DNA of 57,566 nucleotides from Nitrospinaceae bacterium (GCA_029261555.1 JAJDBB010000048.1:1-57566), one strand, 5' to 3'; counted from the first letter of the stretch, positions 1 through 9,686 are shown. Notes: generated from the letters alone by a model not told the origin. Numbers and translations: made by a program.

Positions 1-405
1 ACCAACGGATGTTTCGACATCATCCACGGCGGCCACATCGAATTTCTGCAACGCGCCAAGGCGCTGGGCGACGTCCTCGTCGTCGGACTGAACAGCGACG
101 ACTCCATCCGCCACCTCAAGGGCGACGGTCGCCCGATAAAAGACGAGCACGAGCGCGCCAATATTTTATCCGCCCTGAAATACGTCGACTACATCACCGT
201 GTTCAACGAACTCACGCCGGAAAGCCTGATCCGCGGCGTCCGCCCCGACGTCCTGGTGAAGGGCGACGACTACAAACTGGAAGAAGTGGTGGGCCGGGAG
301 ATCGTCGAAAGCTACGGAGCGAAGGTAGAACTGGTGCCCATCGTGCAGGGACTCTCCACCACGAGCACGGTCGAAAAAATCCGGCGAGGCGCCGGGGCCA
401 GTTAA
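1..405 (+). CDS. rfaE2: RfaE2-type D-glycero-beta-D-manno-heptose 1-phosphate nucleotidyltransferase domain, 5'-truncated by the window edge
   Basis: The frame is open from base 1 and ends with TAA at 403-405. It begins inside the nucleotidyltransferase signature TNGCFDIIHGGHIEFL, which carries the HxGH motif of the cytidylyltransferase-like fold, and it ends with GLSTTSTVEKI, the usual C-terminal motif of this family. The family activates heptose-1-phosphate to ADP-heptose for the LPS inner core in the cytoplasm. About 134 residues are visible, close to a whole transferase domain lacking only its first strand, so either a stand-alone RfaE2 or the C-terminal half of a bifunctional HldE is possible. 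The N-terminal sugar-kinase domain, if present, lies outside the window. The stop codon runs straight into a repeat remnant. Confidence 0.85.
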   Translation, partial: TNGCFDIIHGGHIEFLQRAKALGDVLVVGLNSDDSIRHLKGDGRPIKDEHERANILSALKYVDYITVFNELTPESLIRGVRPDVLVKGDDYKLEEVVGREIVESYGAKVELVPIVQGLSTTSTVEKIRRGAGAS

Positions 406-492
406 CGTAACGTTCAAGGGAAACGTTGCGGCCACGGTGAGCTTGCAACTCAGACCTTTCCACCGGGCGTTGCCCGGCCCTGCGGCGAGCAG
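401..492 (-). repeat. Partial copy of the dispersed hairpin repeat, inverted orientation
   Basis: Read on the minus strand, 401-451 matches the 3' body of the copy at 23749-23800: both contain TGCAAGCTCACCGT and then CGTTTCCCTT followed by AACGTTAC. It is followed by a GC-rich hairpin, CCGGGC-GTT-GCCCGG (463-477), and by a second tip hairpin, CTGC-GGCGA-GCAG (480-492). The remainder up to the next gene (493-576) shows nothing else I can name. Confidence 0.7.
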
Positions 493-576
493 GAATTGAC
501 TTGAAATTGGGGTTCAATCGCGTCAGAATGATTAACTCCATATAGAAATTAAAAATTTTCAGCGAGGCTTTTTTTA

Positions 577-1443
577 ATGTTGGCTTTGGCTAAAGACGTC
601 ACGAAAAAAGATTACCAGCATCCCGAGGAGTCCAAACACCCCGCTCTCAAGGAGTACATGGACTACCAGAGGAAGCTCAACCACGATCGTATCCTTTTCC
701 ATTCGCTGGACCACGCGAAGGAGTACCTGCAAAAGAACATTGAGGACAAGCGCGGCGAGGAGGACAAAATCCAGGCGTATCTGAAAAGCGCTTTTCCGAT
801 TTGTTCGCGCTTCGCGGACTCCACCACGCTCATGCTCATGTTGCGCAAGCTGATCAACGCGCAGAACGCGACGAACAACTGGTACCGGCTTAACGATTAT
901 TATTGCGCGCTATTGTACGAATGCGTCGAGCCCTTTATAAAAATTTACAACCGGCTCCTCGGGGAAAATCCGGACAAGGCGACGGAGTACGCGCTTTCGG
1001 ACGGGGTGGAAATCGACTTCGACGACTGGGCGCAAATGTATTTTCAGGAGCTGGACTTTTTGATCGGTTCGTCGACGCCATACCCGCATTATATTTTCTA
1101 CCGCCGCAACAAGGCGATCGAGGAAGCTTTGGAAAAAGAATTGAAGGGCGGCAAAACCCGGGAAGAAGCGGTGGACGCGGTGAAAAGCGATTTTGAAATC
1201 AGCGACGTCGCGATTAAGGTTTTGAAGGGCGATAAAATCGGCGGGCAGGATCTCGAATTGTTTTACACTTCGGCGGAAAACCCGATTTACGAATATCTTT
1301 ACGAATCCAACTCCGATCTGGGAATGATGGACGACGAGTGCCTGATGGATCAATCCTGTTTTATGGGGAGCCATTTGTTCGGACTGAGCTTGGAAGAGGC
1401 TGAGAAAATTGTCGGCGAAGTGGAAAAAATGGCCAGGAAATAA
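577..1443 (+). CDS. Conserved-looking hypothetical protein, 288 aa, acidic and soluble
   Basis: I do not recognise this family. The ATG at 577 is preceded by GAGG at 564-567, a workable Shine-Dalgarno spacing. The protein has no signal peptide or membrane segment. It is rich in charged helices, with aromatic runs such as NNWYRLNDYYCALLYE near residues 100-115. Near the C-terminus an acidic Met/Cys-rich stretch, MMDDECLMDQSCFMGSH, is striking and could be a metal or redox site, but this is inference only. The gene stands alone between the heptose gene and hflK, on the same strand, with a repeat remnant upstream. Codon use resembles its neighbours. Confidence 0.75.
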   Translation: MLALAKDVTKKDYQHPEESKHPALKEYMDYQRKLNHDRILFHSLDHAKEYLQKNIEDKRGEEDKIQAYLKSAFPICSRFADSTTLMLMLRKLINAQNATNNWYRLNDYYCALLYECVEPFIKIYNRLLGENPDKATEYALSDGVEIDFDDWAQMYFQELDFLIGSSTPYPHYIFYRRNKAIEEALEKELKGGKTREEAVDAVKSDFEISDVAIKVLKGDKIGGQDLELFYTSAENPIYEYLYESNSDLGMMDDECLMDQSCFMGSHLFGLSLEEAEKIVGEVEKMARK

Positions 1444-1548
1444 ACCCCTGGCGCCGCCGGTCGGCGCGCCAGAATTGAATTGACATGGATAAGGCCGTTT
1501 GTTAGCGTAACCGGCTCTTCCATTATTTACGGAGATTACTTAAACAGA

Positions 1549-2610
1549 ATGCCCTGGGACGATTTACACGATTCGAAAAACCCTCAAGAGCCTTCCAAAG
1601 GCAAAGGCGGGGAACCCCCTCGCGGCGGCGGACCGAGCCTGGAAATCCCGCCGATCAAGATGCCCAAATTCAATCCGTCCATGATCGGGGCAGGGTTGGT
1701 CCTTTTGCTCCTAATCTGGATCATCCCTAGCGTGTTTTATTTTGTGGAGCCGGACGAGGAGGGCGTGGTCACCCTATTCGGCAAATATGTGCGAACCGTC
1801 CAGCCGGGACTGCATTTTAAAATGCCGTCCCCCATCGAACACGCCTACACTCCGCAAATCCGAAGAGTGCGCCGTACGGAAGTAGGGTTTCGCATTCTCG
1901 ATTCCGGCCCGCCGCAAAAGATGCGCGACGTTCCTGTTGAGTCGCTGATGCTGACGGGCGATCAGAACATCGTCGACATGGACGTGGTGGTGCAATATAA
2001 AATTTTAGATTCCAAGATGTATCTGTTCAACATCCGCAGGCAATCCAAACTGGTCAAGGATACGGCGGAAACCGTGATTCGCGGGATCGTCGGCGAAAAG
2101 AAAATCGACGAGGCCCTGACCACGGGCAAGGCGGAAATTCAAATTCAGATTCAAGAGCAGATGCAAACTTTGCTGGACAAATACGAGTCGGGTATCCAGA
2201 TCGTCACCGCCCAACTCCAGAACGTGCATCCGCCGGCCCAGGTAGAGGCGGCGTTCAAGGACGTTGTCAGCGCCCGCGAGGACAAGGAGAGGCTGATCAA
2301 CGAGGCGCAGGGGTATCGCAACGCCGTCATTCCCGAGGCCCGCGGTAAAGCCGCGCGCATCATTCGCGAAGCCGAGGGTTATCGGGAACAGCAGGTCAAA
2401 GAATCCCAGGGCGACGTCAACCGGTTCATGTCCCAATACAATGAATACAAAAAGGCTCCGGATATAACGCGCACGCGCATCTACCTGGAGACCATGGAAG
2501 AAATTTTGCCGAGCATGCAAAAGTTTATAATGGGCGGCAATAAAAGCGGCGTTCTGCCTATTTTACCCTTGGGGAAAAATGCCCTGGGCCTCTCCGGATC
2601 GAAAAATTGA
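1549..2610 (+). CDS. hflK: HflK, SPFH/band-7 subunit of the FtsH-modulating HflKC complex
   Basis: With HflC this protein forms a large membrane-anchored ring that encloses and modulates the FtsH protease on the periplasmic face. I place the start at the ATG at 1549 (MPWDDLHDS), because HflK proteins typically begin with such a motif and GGAGAT lies 12 bases upstream; an upstream TTG at 1480 would add 23 unlikely residues. A Gly/Pro-rich N-terminal tail (residues 15-35) leads to one membrane segment (about 44-65) and then the band-7 domain starting near PDEEGVVTLFGKYVRTVQPG. A long charged helical stretch follows (EAQGYRNAVIPEARGKA). hflC follows after six bases, so the two are co-transcribed. 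Confidence 0.93.
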   Translation: MPWDDLHDSKNPQEPSKGKGGEPPRGGGPSLEIPPIKMPKFNPSMIGAGLVLLLLIWIIPSVFYFVEPDEEGVVTLFGKYVRTVQPGLHFKMPSPIEHAYTPQIRRVRRTEVGFRILDSGPPQKMRDVPVESLMLTGDQNIVDMDVVVQYKILDSKMYLFNIRRQSKLVKDTAETVIRGIVGEKKIDEALTTGKAEIQIQIQEQMQTLLDKYESGIQIVTAQLQNVHPPAQVEAAFKDVVSAREDKERLINEAQGYRNAVIPEARGKAARIIREAEGYREQQVKESQGDVNRFMSQYNEYKKAPDITRTRIYLETMEEILPSMQKFIMGGNKSGVLPILPLGKNALGLSGSKN

Positions 2611-2616
2611 CCTGCC

Positions 2617-3468
2617 ATGAATAATAAAGCGTTCCTCGTAATTCCCGTTCTGCTGTTGACCGTAATGTACATGTCGGTTTTCACCATCAAGATGACCCAA
2701 TCCGTCGTCGTTTTGGAGTTGTCCAAACCCAAGCAGATCATTACCGAGCCGGGGCTGTATTTCAAGATTCCCTTCATCCAGCAGATCCGCTACTTTTCGA
2801 AGCAGATGCTGGTGAACGACTCGCCGCCTTCGGAGGTGCTCACCAAGGACAAGAAAAACCTTCTGCTTGACAATTTTTCGATGTGGCGGATCGTCGACCC
2901 GCTCAAGTTTCTGGAGACCGTGCGCAACGAGCGCAACGCGCAATCGCGCCTGGACGACATATTATATTCCGAGCTTCGCGTGGAGATCGGCACGCACGAG
3001 CTGCACGACGTGGTGACCAATACGCGCGTGGAGATCATGAGTAAGGTCACAGCCGAGGCCAATAAAAAAGCCGGAGAATATGGGATCGAAATAATCGACG
3101 TGCGCATCAAACGCACCGACCTGCCGCCGGAAATCGCCAACTCCATTTTCAACAGAATGCGCACGGAGCGCGAACGGATCGCCAAGGAATACCGTTCCGA
3201 AGGTAAAGAGGAAGCCACCAAGATCCGCGCCCTGACGGACAAGGAAAAAGTAATAATCATGGCCACCGCCTACGAGACGGAACAGGGTTTACGCGGCCAA
3301 GGCGAAGGGGACGCTATCCGGATTTACGCCGAGGCGTTTGGCAAGGATCCGAAATTCTACTCCTTCATCCGTTCCATGGAAGCCTATAAAAAATCGCTCA
3401 AGACCGAGGCCACCATCCTTCTGTCCGAAGACTCGGATTTCCTGAGCTTTCTGGATAAATCGAAGTAA
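2617..3468 (+). CDS. hflC: HflC, SPFH/band-7 partner of HflK
   Basis: This is the second half of the HflKC pair. It has an N-terminal membrane anchor (residues about 5-23), then the band-7 domain with EPGLYFKIPFIQQIRYFSKQ, and a long helical region containing RTERERIAKEYRSEGKEEA, typical of HflC. At 283 residues it is near the usual family length. The start ATG at 2617 follows the hflK stop by six bases. The region downstream (3469-3570) holds GC-rich inverted repeats (GGCGCC at 3480 and 3510, CCCGG/CCGGG between) with no T-run, so I do not call it a terminator. trkA follows on the same strand. Confidence 0.93.
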   Translation: MNNKAFLVIPVLLLTVMYMSVFTIKMTQSVVVLELSKPKQIITEPGLYFKIPFIQQIRYFSKQMLVNDSPPSEVLTKDKKNLLLDNFSMWRIVDPLKFLETVRNERNAQSRLDDILYSELRVEIGTHELHDVVTNTRVEIMSKVTAEANKKAGEYGIEIIDVRIKRTDLPPEIANSIFNRMRTERERIAKEYRSEGKEEATKIRALTDKEKVIIMATAYETEQGLRGQGEGDAIRIYAEAFGKDPKFYSFIRSMEAYKKSLKTEATILLSEDSDFLSFLDKSK

Positions 3469-3570
3469 AAAAAACCGTGGCGCCCCGGTTCTTTCCGGGT
3501 AGACTATGAAGGCGCCGGGCCTCTCAAGCATCCATCGTCAATCCCCCTCCGGCTTTATCGAATCCGAGCC

Positions 3571-4932
3571 ATGAAAATCCTCATTGTTGGAGCTGGAATC
3601 GTTGGATTCAACCTGGCCGAGGAACTCTCCCAGGAAGGCCACGACATTTCCATTGTCGACCGCGACGTCGACCAGATCAAACTGATTTCCGAGAAACTGG
3701 ATGTGCTCGCCGTGGCGGGCAACGCCTGCCTGCCCACGGTATTGAAAGCCGCGAAAATACGCGACGTCGAAATGGTCATCGCCGTCACGGATAAGGACGA
3801 GATCAACTTGATGGTGTGCGCGCTGGCGGACAAGTTCAAGGTGAAGCAACGCATCGCCCGTCTGCGGCATATGGAATTCACCAGCGAGCGCCCCGTTTTT
3901 TCCCTCCAGGAACTTCACGTCGATCAGGCGATCAATCCCAGGAAGATCATCATCGAGTTCATCCTGAAAATTTTGAAAACCCCCGGCGCGGTGAACGTGG
4001 CGGATTTCGCCGGCGGGGAAATCCTGTTGCGCGGATTCGACGTGCCGGAGAACGCTCCCCTGGCAGGTAAAACCATTGGGGAGTTGCAGGATATTTCCGA
4101 CTTCAACTCCTTCCTCATCGTCGCCATCGTGCGCGCGGGCGAACTCATCATTCCCAAATTTGAAAATGAAATTTGCGTCGGCGACAAGGTGTACATGATG
4201 GTGGACAAGGAATTTTTGCCCCTTGTTTTGCCGATGGTCAATAAAACCGCCGACGTGGTACGCAAGGTCGTCATTTTCGGAGCCAACCGCCTGGCCGTCA
4301 ATTTGGCGAAAGAGTTGGAAGCCATGGGCGTTGGCGATATTTCCATTCTGGAGCCGGACTTGAGAAAAGCCAACAGCGCGGCGGACGAACTTTCCAAATC
4401 CATGGTCCTGCACGGCGCAGGGACCGACCTTCATCTTCACTACGACGTGAATATGGATCAGGCGGATTTTTTCATGGCCTTGTCGGACGACGACGAAGAT
4501 AACATCCTCGCCTCCGTGCTGGCCAAAAAACACGGCGCCAAGCGCGCCGTCGTCGTTACCAACGATCCCGAATATCTGCCGATTCTCGATTCCATCGGTA
4601 TCGACGTCGCCGTCAACCCTCGGTTGATCACTGTCGGCGTCATCCTGCAACGCCTGCGAAAAAGCAAGGTGAGTTCGGTGTTCAAACTGGTCGAGGGCGA
4701 GGCCGAGGTGCTGGAAATTATGCTGGACGAAAAATCAAAATGCACCGGACGCAAGATCAATCAGTTGGGTTTTCCAAAAGACGCCATCATCGGCGCCATC
4801 GTCAGGAAAAAATCCATGATCGTTCCTCGCGGCGATACCCTGCTCGAAGCCCAGGACACTGTGGTCCTGGTCACGCTCCCCTCGGCTATCGGCAAGGTAG
4901 AAAAGATCTTCAGCCAGAAAACGTTTTTTTAA
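3571..4932 (+). CDS. trkA: TrkA, cytoplasmic NAD-binding regulator of the Trk potassium transporter
   Basis: At 453 residues this matches the usual full-length, duplicated TrkA. The first RCK_N Rossmann domain begins MKILIVGAGIVGFNLAEEL with an intact GxGxxG (residues 7-12), followed by a TrkA_C domain around 150-215. The second half repeats the layout, starting KVVIFGANRLAVNLAKELE; its glycine motif is degenerate (GANRLA, 235-241), as is common for the second domain. A second TrkA_C domain ends the protein. It gates K+ uptake through TrkH, which starts nine bases after its stop, so the two form an operon. Confidence 0.94.
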   Translation: MKILIVGAGIVGFNLAEELSQEGHDISIVDRDVDQIKLISEKLDVLAVAGNACLPTVLKAAKIRDVEMVIAVTDKDEINLMVCALADKFKVKQRIARLRHMEFTSERPVFSLQELHVDQAINPRKIIIEFILKILKTPGAVNVADFAGGEILLRGFDVPENAPLAGKTIGELQDISDFNSFLIVAIVRAGELIIPKFENEICVGDKVYMMVDKEFLPLVLPMVNKTADVVRKVVIFGANRLAVNLAKELEAMGVGDISILEPDLRKANSAADELSKSMVLHGAGTDLHLHYDVNMDQADFFMALSDDDEDNILASVLAKKHGAKRAVVVTNDPEYLPILDSIGIDVAVNPRLITVGVILQRLRKSKVSSVFKLVEGEAEVLEIMLDEKSKCTGRKINQLGFPKDAIIGAIVRKKSMIVPRGDTLLEAQDTVVLVTLPSAIGKVEKIFSQKTFF

Positions 4933-4941
4933 GCGCGTTCG

Positions 4942-6411
4942 ATGAACATCAAGTCTATTCTCAACGGAGTCGGTCTTCTTCTCATGCTCCTGTCCGGCGT
5001 CATGCTGATACCGGCGGCGGTTTCGCTATACTTTTCCCAGCCGGCGCTGGAAGGTTACATGAGCGCCGCCGCAGCTTTTGGAGCCACCCTGCTGATATGC
5101 GTCGCCGCCGGGCTGACGTTGTTCAAAGCCTTTCCCTCGGACGTCTCCAAATTGAGGGACCGGGAAGGGTTTGCCATGGTGGCGTTTTCCTGGTTTTTCA
5201 TTTCACTCGCAGGGGCCTTTCCTTACTACCTCACCGGCGCAACCCCGCTGTTTGTCGACGCGTTTTTTGAAAGCATGAGCGGTTTCACCACCACAGGCTC
5301 TTCAATTCTCCGCGATATCGAAGCGGTTCCCAAAGGCCTGCTGTTTTGGCGCAACTTGAGCCAATGGCTGGGCGGCATGGGCATCATCATGCTTTCCCTG
5401 GCCATTCTTCCGGCGTTGGGACTGGGCAGTTCTCATCTCTTCAAGGCCGAAATTCCCGGCGGAGCTACGGTAGAGCGCATGCAACCCCGCCTGGCTGAAA
5501 CTGCGAAAATCTTGTGGCGGGTTTATCTCGTGCTCACCCTCGCCGAAATTGTGTTGTTGCGCTTCGGAGGGGTGGGCTATTTCGACGCGGTCTGCCACGC
5601 CTTTTCCACCGTGGCCACAGGCGGGTTTTCGCCGTATCAACAAAGCGTCGCCGGGTTCAACAGCGGGTACGTGGAATCGGTCGTCGTCCTGTTCATGTTT
5701 CTGGGCGGACTCAACTTCGCCTTGCTCTACCAGGGGGTGCACGGCAATTTCGGCGCGGTGTATAAAAACACCGAGCTGCGGATTTACGTATACATGATCG
5801 CGGCGGGCGTTCTGGTCGCCACCTGGGGCTTGAGTCGTCATACCGGAGACCCGATGGGAACCGCCTTCCGCAACGCGGCGTTCACTGTGGTCTCGGTCAA
5901 CACCACCACAGGGTTCGCCACCGACGATTTCGACCTGTGGCCGAATTATTTACGGCTCATGCTCCTGGGGTTCATGGTAGTTGGCGGATGCTCCGGTTCC
6001 ACCAGCGGGTCGTTAAAAGTGATTCGCCTGGTCATCCTCATCAAGGTGATTTTGCGCGAAATTCGAAAATTGATTCATCCTCGCGCCGTCATTCATATCA
6101 AAATCGGGGGGAAAACCGTGGAGCCGGATCAAATCATGAGCGTCACGGGACTCATCGCCCTGTTCATGGGATTTTTCGCCTGCGGCGCAATTTTGTTGTC
6201 CAGCCTGGGCATGGACCTGACGTCCGCCATCACGGCGTCCATCGCCGCGCTGTTCAATATTGGCCCCGGTATGGGCACGGTGGGCGCGACGGGGAACTAT
6301 GCGGACGTCCCCGAACTGGGCAAATGGTGGCTTTCGTTCTGCATGCTGATGGGCCGCCTGGAAATCTACGGCGTGGTGTTGCTTTTATTCCCCATGGCGT
6401 GGAAGAAATGA
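4942..6411 (+). CDS. trkH: TrkH, potassium-translocating membrane subunit
   Basis: This polytopic inner membrane protein of 489 residues is the K+ pore of the Trk system. Four selectivity-filter P-loops can be seen: SGFTTTGSS (about 113-121), STVATGGFS (222-230), VNTTTGFA (319-326) and FNIGPGMG (438-445). The gating loop between the third and fourth repeats includes GGCSGSTSGS (348-357). The gene overlaps nothing and lies nine bases after trkA. The Trk system usually couples K+ uptake to H+ or Na+ movement, which fits the Na+ pump encoded just downstream. The stop codon lies inside a 25-base imperfect tandem duplication. Confidence 0.94.
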   Translation: MNIKSILNGVGLLLMLLSGVMLIPAAVSLYFSQPALEGYMSAAAAFGATLLICVAAGLTLFKAFPSDVSKLRDREGFAMVAFSWFFISLAGAFPYYLTGATPLFVDAFFESMSGFTTTGSSILRDIEAVPKGLLFWRNLSQWLGGMGIIMLSLAILPALGLGSSHLFKAEIPGGATVERMQPRLAETAKILWRVYLVLTLAEIVLLRFGGVGYFDAVCHAFSTVATGGFSPYQQSVAGFNSGYVESVVVLFMFLGGLNFALLYQGVHGNFGAVYKNTELRIYVYMIAAGVLVATWGLSRHTGDPMGTAFRNAAFTVVSVNTTTGFATDDFDLWPNYLRLMLLGFMVVGGCSGSTSGSLKVIRLVILIKVILREIRKLIHPRAVIHIKIGGKTVEPDQIMSVTGLIALFMGFFACGAILLSSLGMDLTSAITASIAALFNIGPGMGTVGATGNYADVPELGKWWLSFCMLMGRLEIYGVVLLLFPMAWKK

Positions 6412-6463
6412 ACTGATTTTGGCGCGCCAATTTGGAAAAAATGAATTGATTTTGCCCCCCCAA
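6406..6463. repeat. Imperfect tandem duplication over the trkH stop codon
   Basis: Bases 6406-6430 and 6439-6463 are two 25-base copies spaced 33 bases apart. They share AAATGAAYTGATTTT and diverge in their GC-rich ends (GGCGCGCCAA against GCCCCCCCAA). The first copy contains the stop codon of trkH. The rest of the gap to oadA (6464-6677) is AT-rich and presumably holds the oad promoter, but no convincing -35/-10 pair stands out. Confidence 0.6.
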
Positions 6464-6677
6464 TAAATTAAGCTTCCCGGGTTCCAAAGTAGACAATTTT
6501 TAACGCTAAAACTTTAAAAAAAATTGCGGTTCCGGAAGTCGTTGTGAAATTTCATACGCCGTCCCGACTCGCCATTTTTAAATAATTCATTAGAAAAGAT
6601 TTTCATTTCAATACTCGTCCCTGGTTTCCGGGATCAGGGTCTGGCAAACCTGCGCGGGCCTTTTGGAGAACTTTGCA

Positions 6678-8474
6678 ATGAGCGCCGAACAAAAGCCTTT
6701 AAAAATTACCGATACCGTATTAAGAGACGCCCATCAATCGCTCCTCGCCACTCGTATGCGCACGGAGCATATGTTGCCCATCATGGAAAAGCTCGACAAG
6801 GTGGGTTATTACTCCCTGGAAATGTGGGGCGGCGCCACGTTCGATACCATGATCCGCTTTCTGAACGAGGATCCTTGGGAACGCGCCCGGCAACTGAAAA
6901 AGAAAGCGCCCAACACGCCGTTTCAAATGTTACTGCGCGGGCAAAACCTCGTGGGCTACCGCCACTATGCAGACGACATTGTGGAGCGGTTCGTGAAAAA
7001 ATCCGTCGACGTCGGCATCGACATTTTCCGCATCTTCGACGCGCTCAACGATTTCCGCAATATTAAAAAGGCTCTGGATACCGTAAAAAAATGCGGCAAA
7101 ATCGTGGAAGGCACTATCAGCTACACCGTCAGCCCCGTGCACAGCGTCGAGTTATACATTAAAATGGCGAAGCAGTTGGAGGACATGGGGTCGGATATTA
7201 TTTGCATCAAGGACATGGCGGGATTGCTGGATCCCAAGGCGACTTTTGAACTGGTCACGGAAATCAAAAGAACCGTCGCCCTGCCGGTGCACCTGCACAC
7301 CCACGCTACCACCGGACTTGCGGGGATGAACCTGCAAAAAGCCATCGACGCGGGAGTCGATATCGTCGATACCGCTATCTCCTCCCTGTCCATGGGCACG
7401 TCGCAGTTCGCCACCGAATGCATCGTCGCCGGGTTGAAGGGCGGCCCTCGCGACACGGGCCTGGACATGAGCCTCCTGCATGAAATTGCCGAATATTTCA
7501 AGGAAGTCAAAACGCACTACAAGGAATTTGAGAGCGACTTCAAAAACGTCGACGTGAAAATCCTGGATTCGCAAATTCCCGGCGGCATGATTTCCAATAT
7601 GGAAAATCAGTTGAAAGAGCAAAACGCCCTCGACAAAATCGACCAGGTGCTGGCGGAAGTTCCGCGCGTTCGCAAGGATATGGGATACCCGCCGCTGGTG
7701 ACTCCCACCAGCCAAATCGTCGGTTCCCAGGCGACGTTGAACGTTTTAACCGGAGAGCGCTACAAAATAATCACCAAGGAAACGCGCGAATGCCTCTTGG
7801 GCAAATACGGAAAATTACCCAGCGACCTCGATCCGGATTTATGGGAAAAAGTTTCCAAAGGGCAAAAAGTGATCGACTGTCGGCCCGCCGACCTTTTGGA
7901 ACCGGAATGGGACCAGGTAGTTGCGGATTGCGACGGGATCACCGCGAAGGAAGAGGACCTTTTGTCCTACGCCATGTTTCCCAAGGTAGCGTTGAAATTT
8001 TTTGAAACTCGCGGCAAACCCTTGCCGGAAACGCAGGCTTCGGCGAGTTCAGCCGCGCCCGCAAGCCAGCCCGCGGCGTCGGCCCCGGCTCCCGCTCCAG
8101 CGGCTCCCGGAGGAGCGGCCAATTACACGGTGGTGGTCAACGGAAAATCCTATTCGGTGCAAGTCGGACAGGGAGCGGCGCCCGCAAACGTCGGCGCGGC
8201 CCCGGCTCCCGTAGCGGCGGCTCCTGTCGCGGTTGCGGCCTCGCCTGCGCCCGCAGGCGGCGGAGAACCTTTGACCTCGCCCTTGCCGGGAAGCGTTTTT
8301 AAAATAATTTCCAAAGTGGGCGACGCCGTCAACGAAGGCGATACCGTCATGATCCTCGAGTCGATGAAGATGGAGACTGAGATCAACGCCCACCGTAGCG
8401 GAACCATCCAGTCCATCAATGTACAAGAAAGCGCCAACGTCCAGACCGGAGACGTTTTGGCGACAATTGGATAG
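6678..8474 (+). CDS. oadA: Oxaloacetate decarboxylase alpha subunit (carboxyltransferase with C-terminal biotin carrier)
   Basis: This cytoplasmic subunit moves CO2 from oxaloacetate to biotin. The start is the ATG at 6678 with TGGAGA 8 bases upstream; a TTG at 6663 is in frame but lies over that Shine-Dalgarno. The TIM-barrel carboxyltransferase domain opens with TDTVLRDAHQSLLATRM (metal ligand Asp) and has IKDMAG for the active-site Lys and HLHTHATTG for the metal-binding His pair. The conserved carboxyltransferase domain follows to about residue 455, then an Ala/Pro-rich linker (about 460-520), and a biotinyl domain with ESMKMETEI, biotin on Lys564. At 598 residues it has the usual OadA length. 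A PycB-type pyruvate carboxylase subunit looks alike, but the adjoining beta and gamma genes favour the Na+ pump. Confidence 0.92.
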   Translation: MSAEQKPLKITDTVLRDAHQSLLATRMRTEHMLPIMEKLDKVGYYSLEMWGGATFDTMIRFLNEDPWERARQLKKKAPNTPFQMLLRGQNLVGYRHYADDIVERFVKKSVDVGIDIFRIFDALNDFRNIKKALDTVKKCGKIVEGTISYTVSPVHSVELYIKMAKQLEDMGSDIICIKDMAGLLDPKATFELVTEIKRTVALPVHLHTHATTGLAGMNLQKAIDAGVDIVDTAISSLSMGTSQFATECIVAGLKGGPRDTGLDMSLLHEIAEYFKEVKTHYKEFESDFKNVDVKILDSQIPGGMISNMENQLKEQNALDKIDQVLAEVPRVRKDMGYPPLVTPTSQIVGSQATLNVLTGERYKIITKETRECLLGKYGKLPSDLDPDLWEKVSKGQKVIDCRPADLLEPEWDQVVADCDGITAKEEDLLSYAMFPKVALKFFETRGKPLPETQASASSAAPASQPAASAPAPAPAAPGGAANYTVVVNGKSYSVQVGQGAAPANVGAAPAPVAAAPVAVAASPAPAGGGEPLTSPLPGSVFKIISKVGDAVNEGDTVMILESMKMETEINAHRSGTIQSINVQESANVQTGDVLATIG

Positions 8475-8477
8475 AAG

Positions 8478-9677
8478 ATGGAATTCAGCCTTCAAGATTC
8501 CCTGCAGAAAATCCTGGGGTCCACCGGATTCGTCGCCCTAAATTGGGGCGACGGGGTGATGATTCTGGTCGCCCTGACCCTGTTGTACCTGGCCATCTGG
8601 AAAAAGTTCGAGCCGCTACTGCTCCTGCCCATCGGGTTCGGTTGTCTTCTGGCCAACCTGCCCAATAGCATGATGATGTCCACGGACGAAGGTGGACTGT
8701 TCAATATTTTCTACTTCGGAATCAAACACGAAATCCTGCCGCCCCTGATCTTTTTGGGCGTGGGAGCGTTGACGGATTTTGGCCCTCTGCTTGCCAACCC
8801 CATCACCCTGTTGTTGGGCGCCGCCGCGCAAATTGGAATTTACACCACACTCATAGGCGCCGTGTACCTGGGGTTCGACCTCAAGGAAGCCGGAGCCATC
8901 GGCATCATCGGCGGAGCAGACGGGCCGACCTCTATTTTCCTGGCCAGCAAGTTGGCCCCGCATTTATTGGGTCCCATAGCCGTGGCCGCCTATTCCTACA
9001 TGTCGCTGGTTCCCCTGATCCAACCGCCCCTCATGCGCTGGCTCACCACCTCCGAAGAGCGGAAAATCCGGATGGAACAGTTGAAGCCGATTTCGCAGAC
9101 AGTCAAAATTCTTTTTCCCGTCATCGCCACCATCCTCTGCGTCTTGTTGCTTCCGGGCGTGGCGCCTCTGCTGGGAATGCTGATGCTCGGAAACCTGTTT
9201 CGCGAGAGCGGCGTCACCGGCCGCCTGCACGAAACCTCAGAAACGCATTTGATCAATATCGTGACCATTCTGCTTGCGCTCGCTGTGGGTTCGTCCATGA
9301 CGGCGGAATCGTTCCTGACCGTGCAGACCATTAAGATCATCGTGCTCGGACTGCTGGCGTTTGGCATGGCGACGGCGGGCGGGCTGATTTTTGGCAAGAT
9401 TTTGTGCAAGCTTTCCGGCGGCAAGATCAATCCCTTGATCGGCTCGGCGGGAGTATCGGCAGTGCCCATGGCCGCCCGCGTGTCGCAGAAAGTCGGCAGC
9501 GAGGAAGACCCCGGCAACTTTTTACTCATGCACGCCATGGGACCTAACGTGGCGGGAGTGATCGGCAGCGCAGTGGCGGCGGGAGTGTTCCTGTCGCTGT
9601 TCGGCGACCTCGGAATGGACGGCCACGCCGCCGTGGAGCAGGTGCCGGCGGCGCTGGCTTCGATAATAAAACCTTAG
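8478..9677 (+). CDS. oadB: Oxaloacetate decarboxylase beta subunit (Na+-translocating carboxybiotin decarboxylase)
   Basis: This polytopic inner membrane protein (399 residues) decarboxylates carboxybiotin and exports Na+. The hallmark [17 protein letters not shown], holding the Asp essential for Na+ coupling in this family, is at about residues 139-155. A second conserved part, [14 protein letters not shown] ([16 protein letters not shown]), lies around residues 328-343 and is followed by [18 protein letters not shown]. It starts three bases after the oadA stop, so the two are translationally close. The order alpha-beta-gamma differs from the common gamma-alpha-beta order. Confidence 0.93.
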   Translation: MEFSLQDSLQKILGSTGFVALNWGDGVMILVALTLLYLAIWKKFEPLLLLPIGFGCLLANLPNSMMMSTDEGGLFNIFYFGIKHEILPPLIFLGVGALTDFGPLLANPITLLLGAAAQIGIYTTLIGAVYLGFDLKEAGAIGIIGGADGPTSIFLASKLAPHLLGPIAVAAYSYMSLVPLIQPPLMRWLTTSEERKIRMEQLKPISQTVKILFPVIATILCVLLLPGVAPLLGMLMLGNLFRESGVTGRLHETSETHLINIVTILLALAVGSSMTAESFLTVQTIKIIVLGLLAFGMATAGGLIFGKILCKLSGGKINPLIGSAGVSAVPMAARVSQKVGSEEDPGNFLLMHAMGPNVAGVIGSAVAAGVFLSLFGDLGMDGHAAVEQVPAALASIIKP

Positions 9678-9686
9678 GCTTAAACT

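Noticed and set aside
1480..1548. Longer HflK start at TTG 1480
   Set aside because: The 23 extra residues do not resemble HflK, and a good Shine-Dalgarno and a typical MPWDD start are at 1549.
3480..3515. Terminator between hflC and trkA
   Set aside because: There are GGCGCC inverted copies and an inner CCCGG/CCGGG stem, but no T-run follows, and the genes are on the same strand only about 100 bases apart.
3538..4650. 370-codon minus-strand frame inside trkA
   Set aside because: trkA is clear on the plus strand with full motifs. The antisense frame is His/Asp-rich, typical of shadow frames in GC-rich coding DNA.
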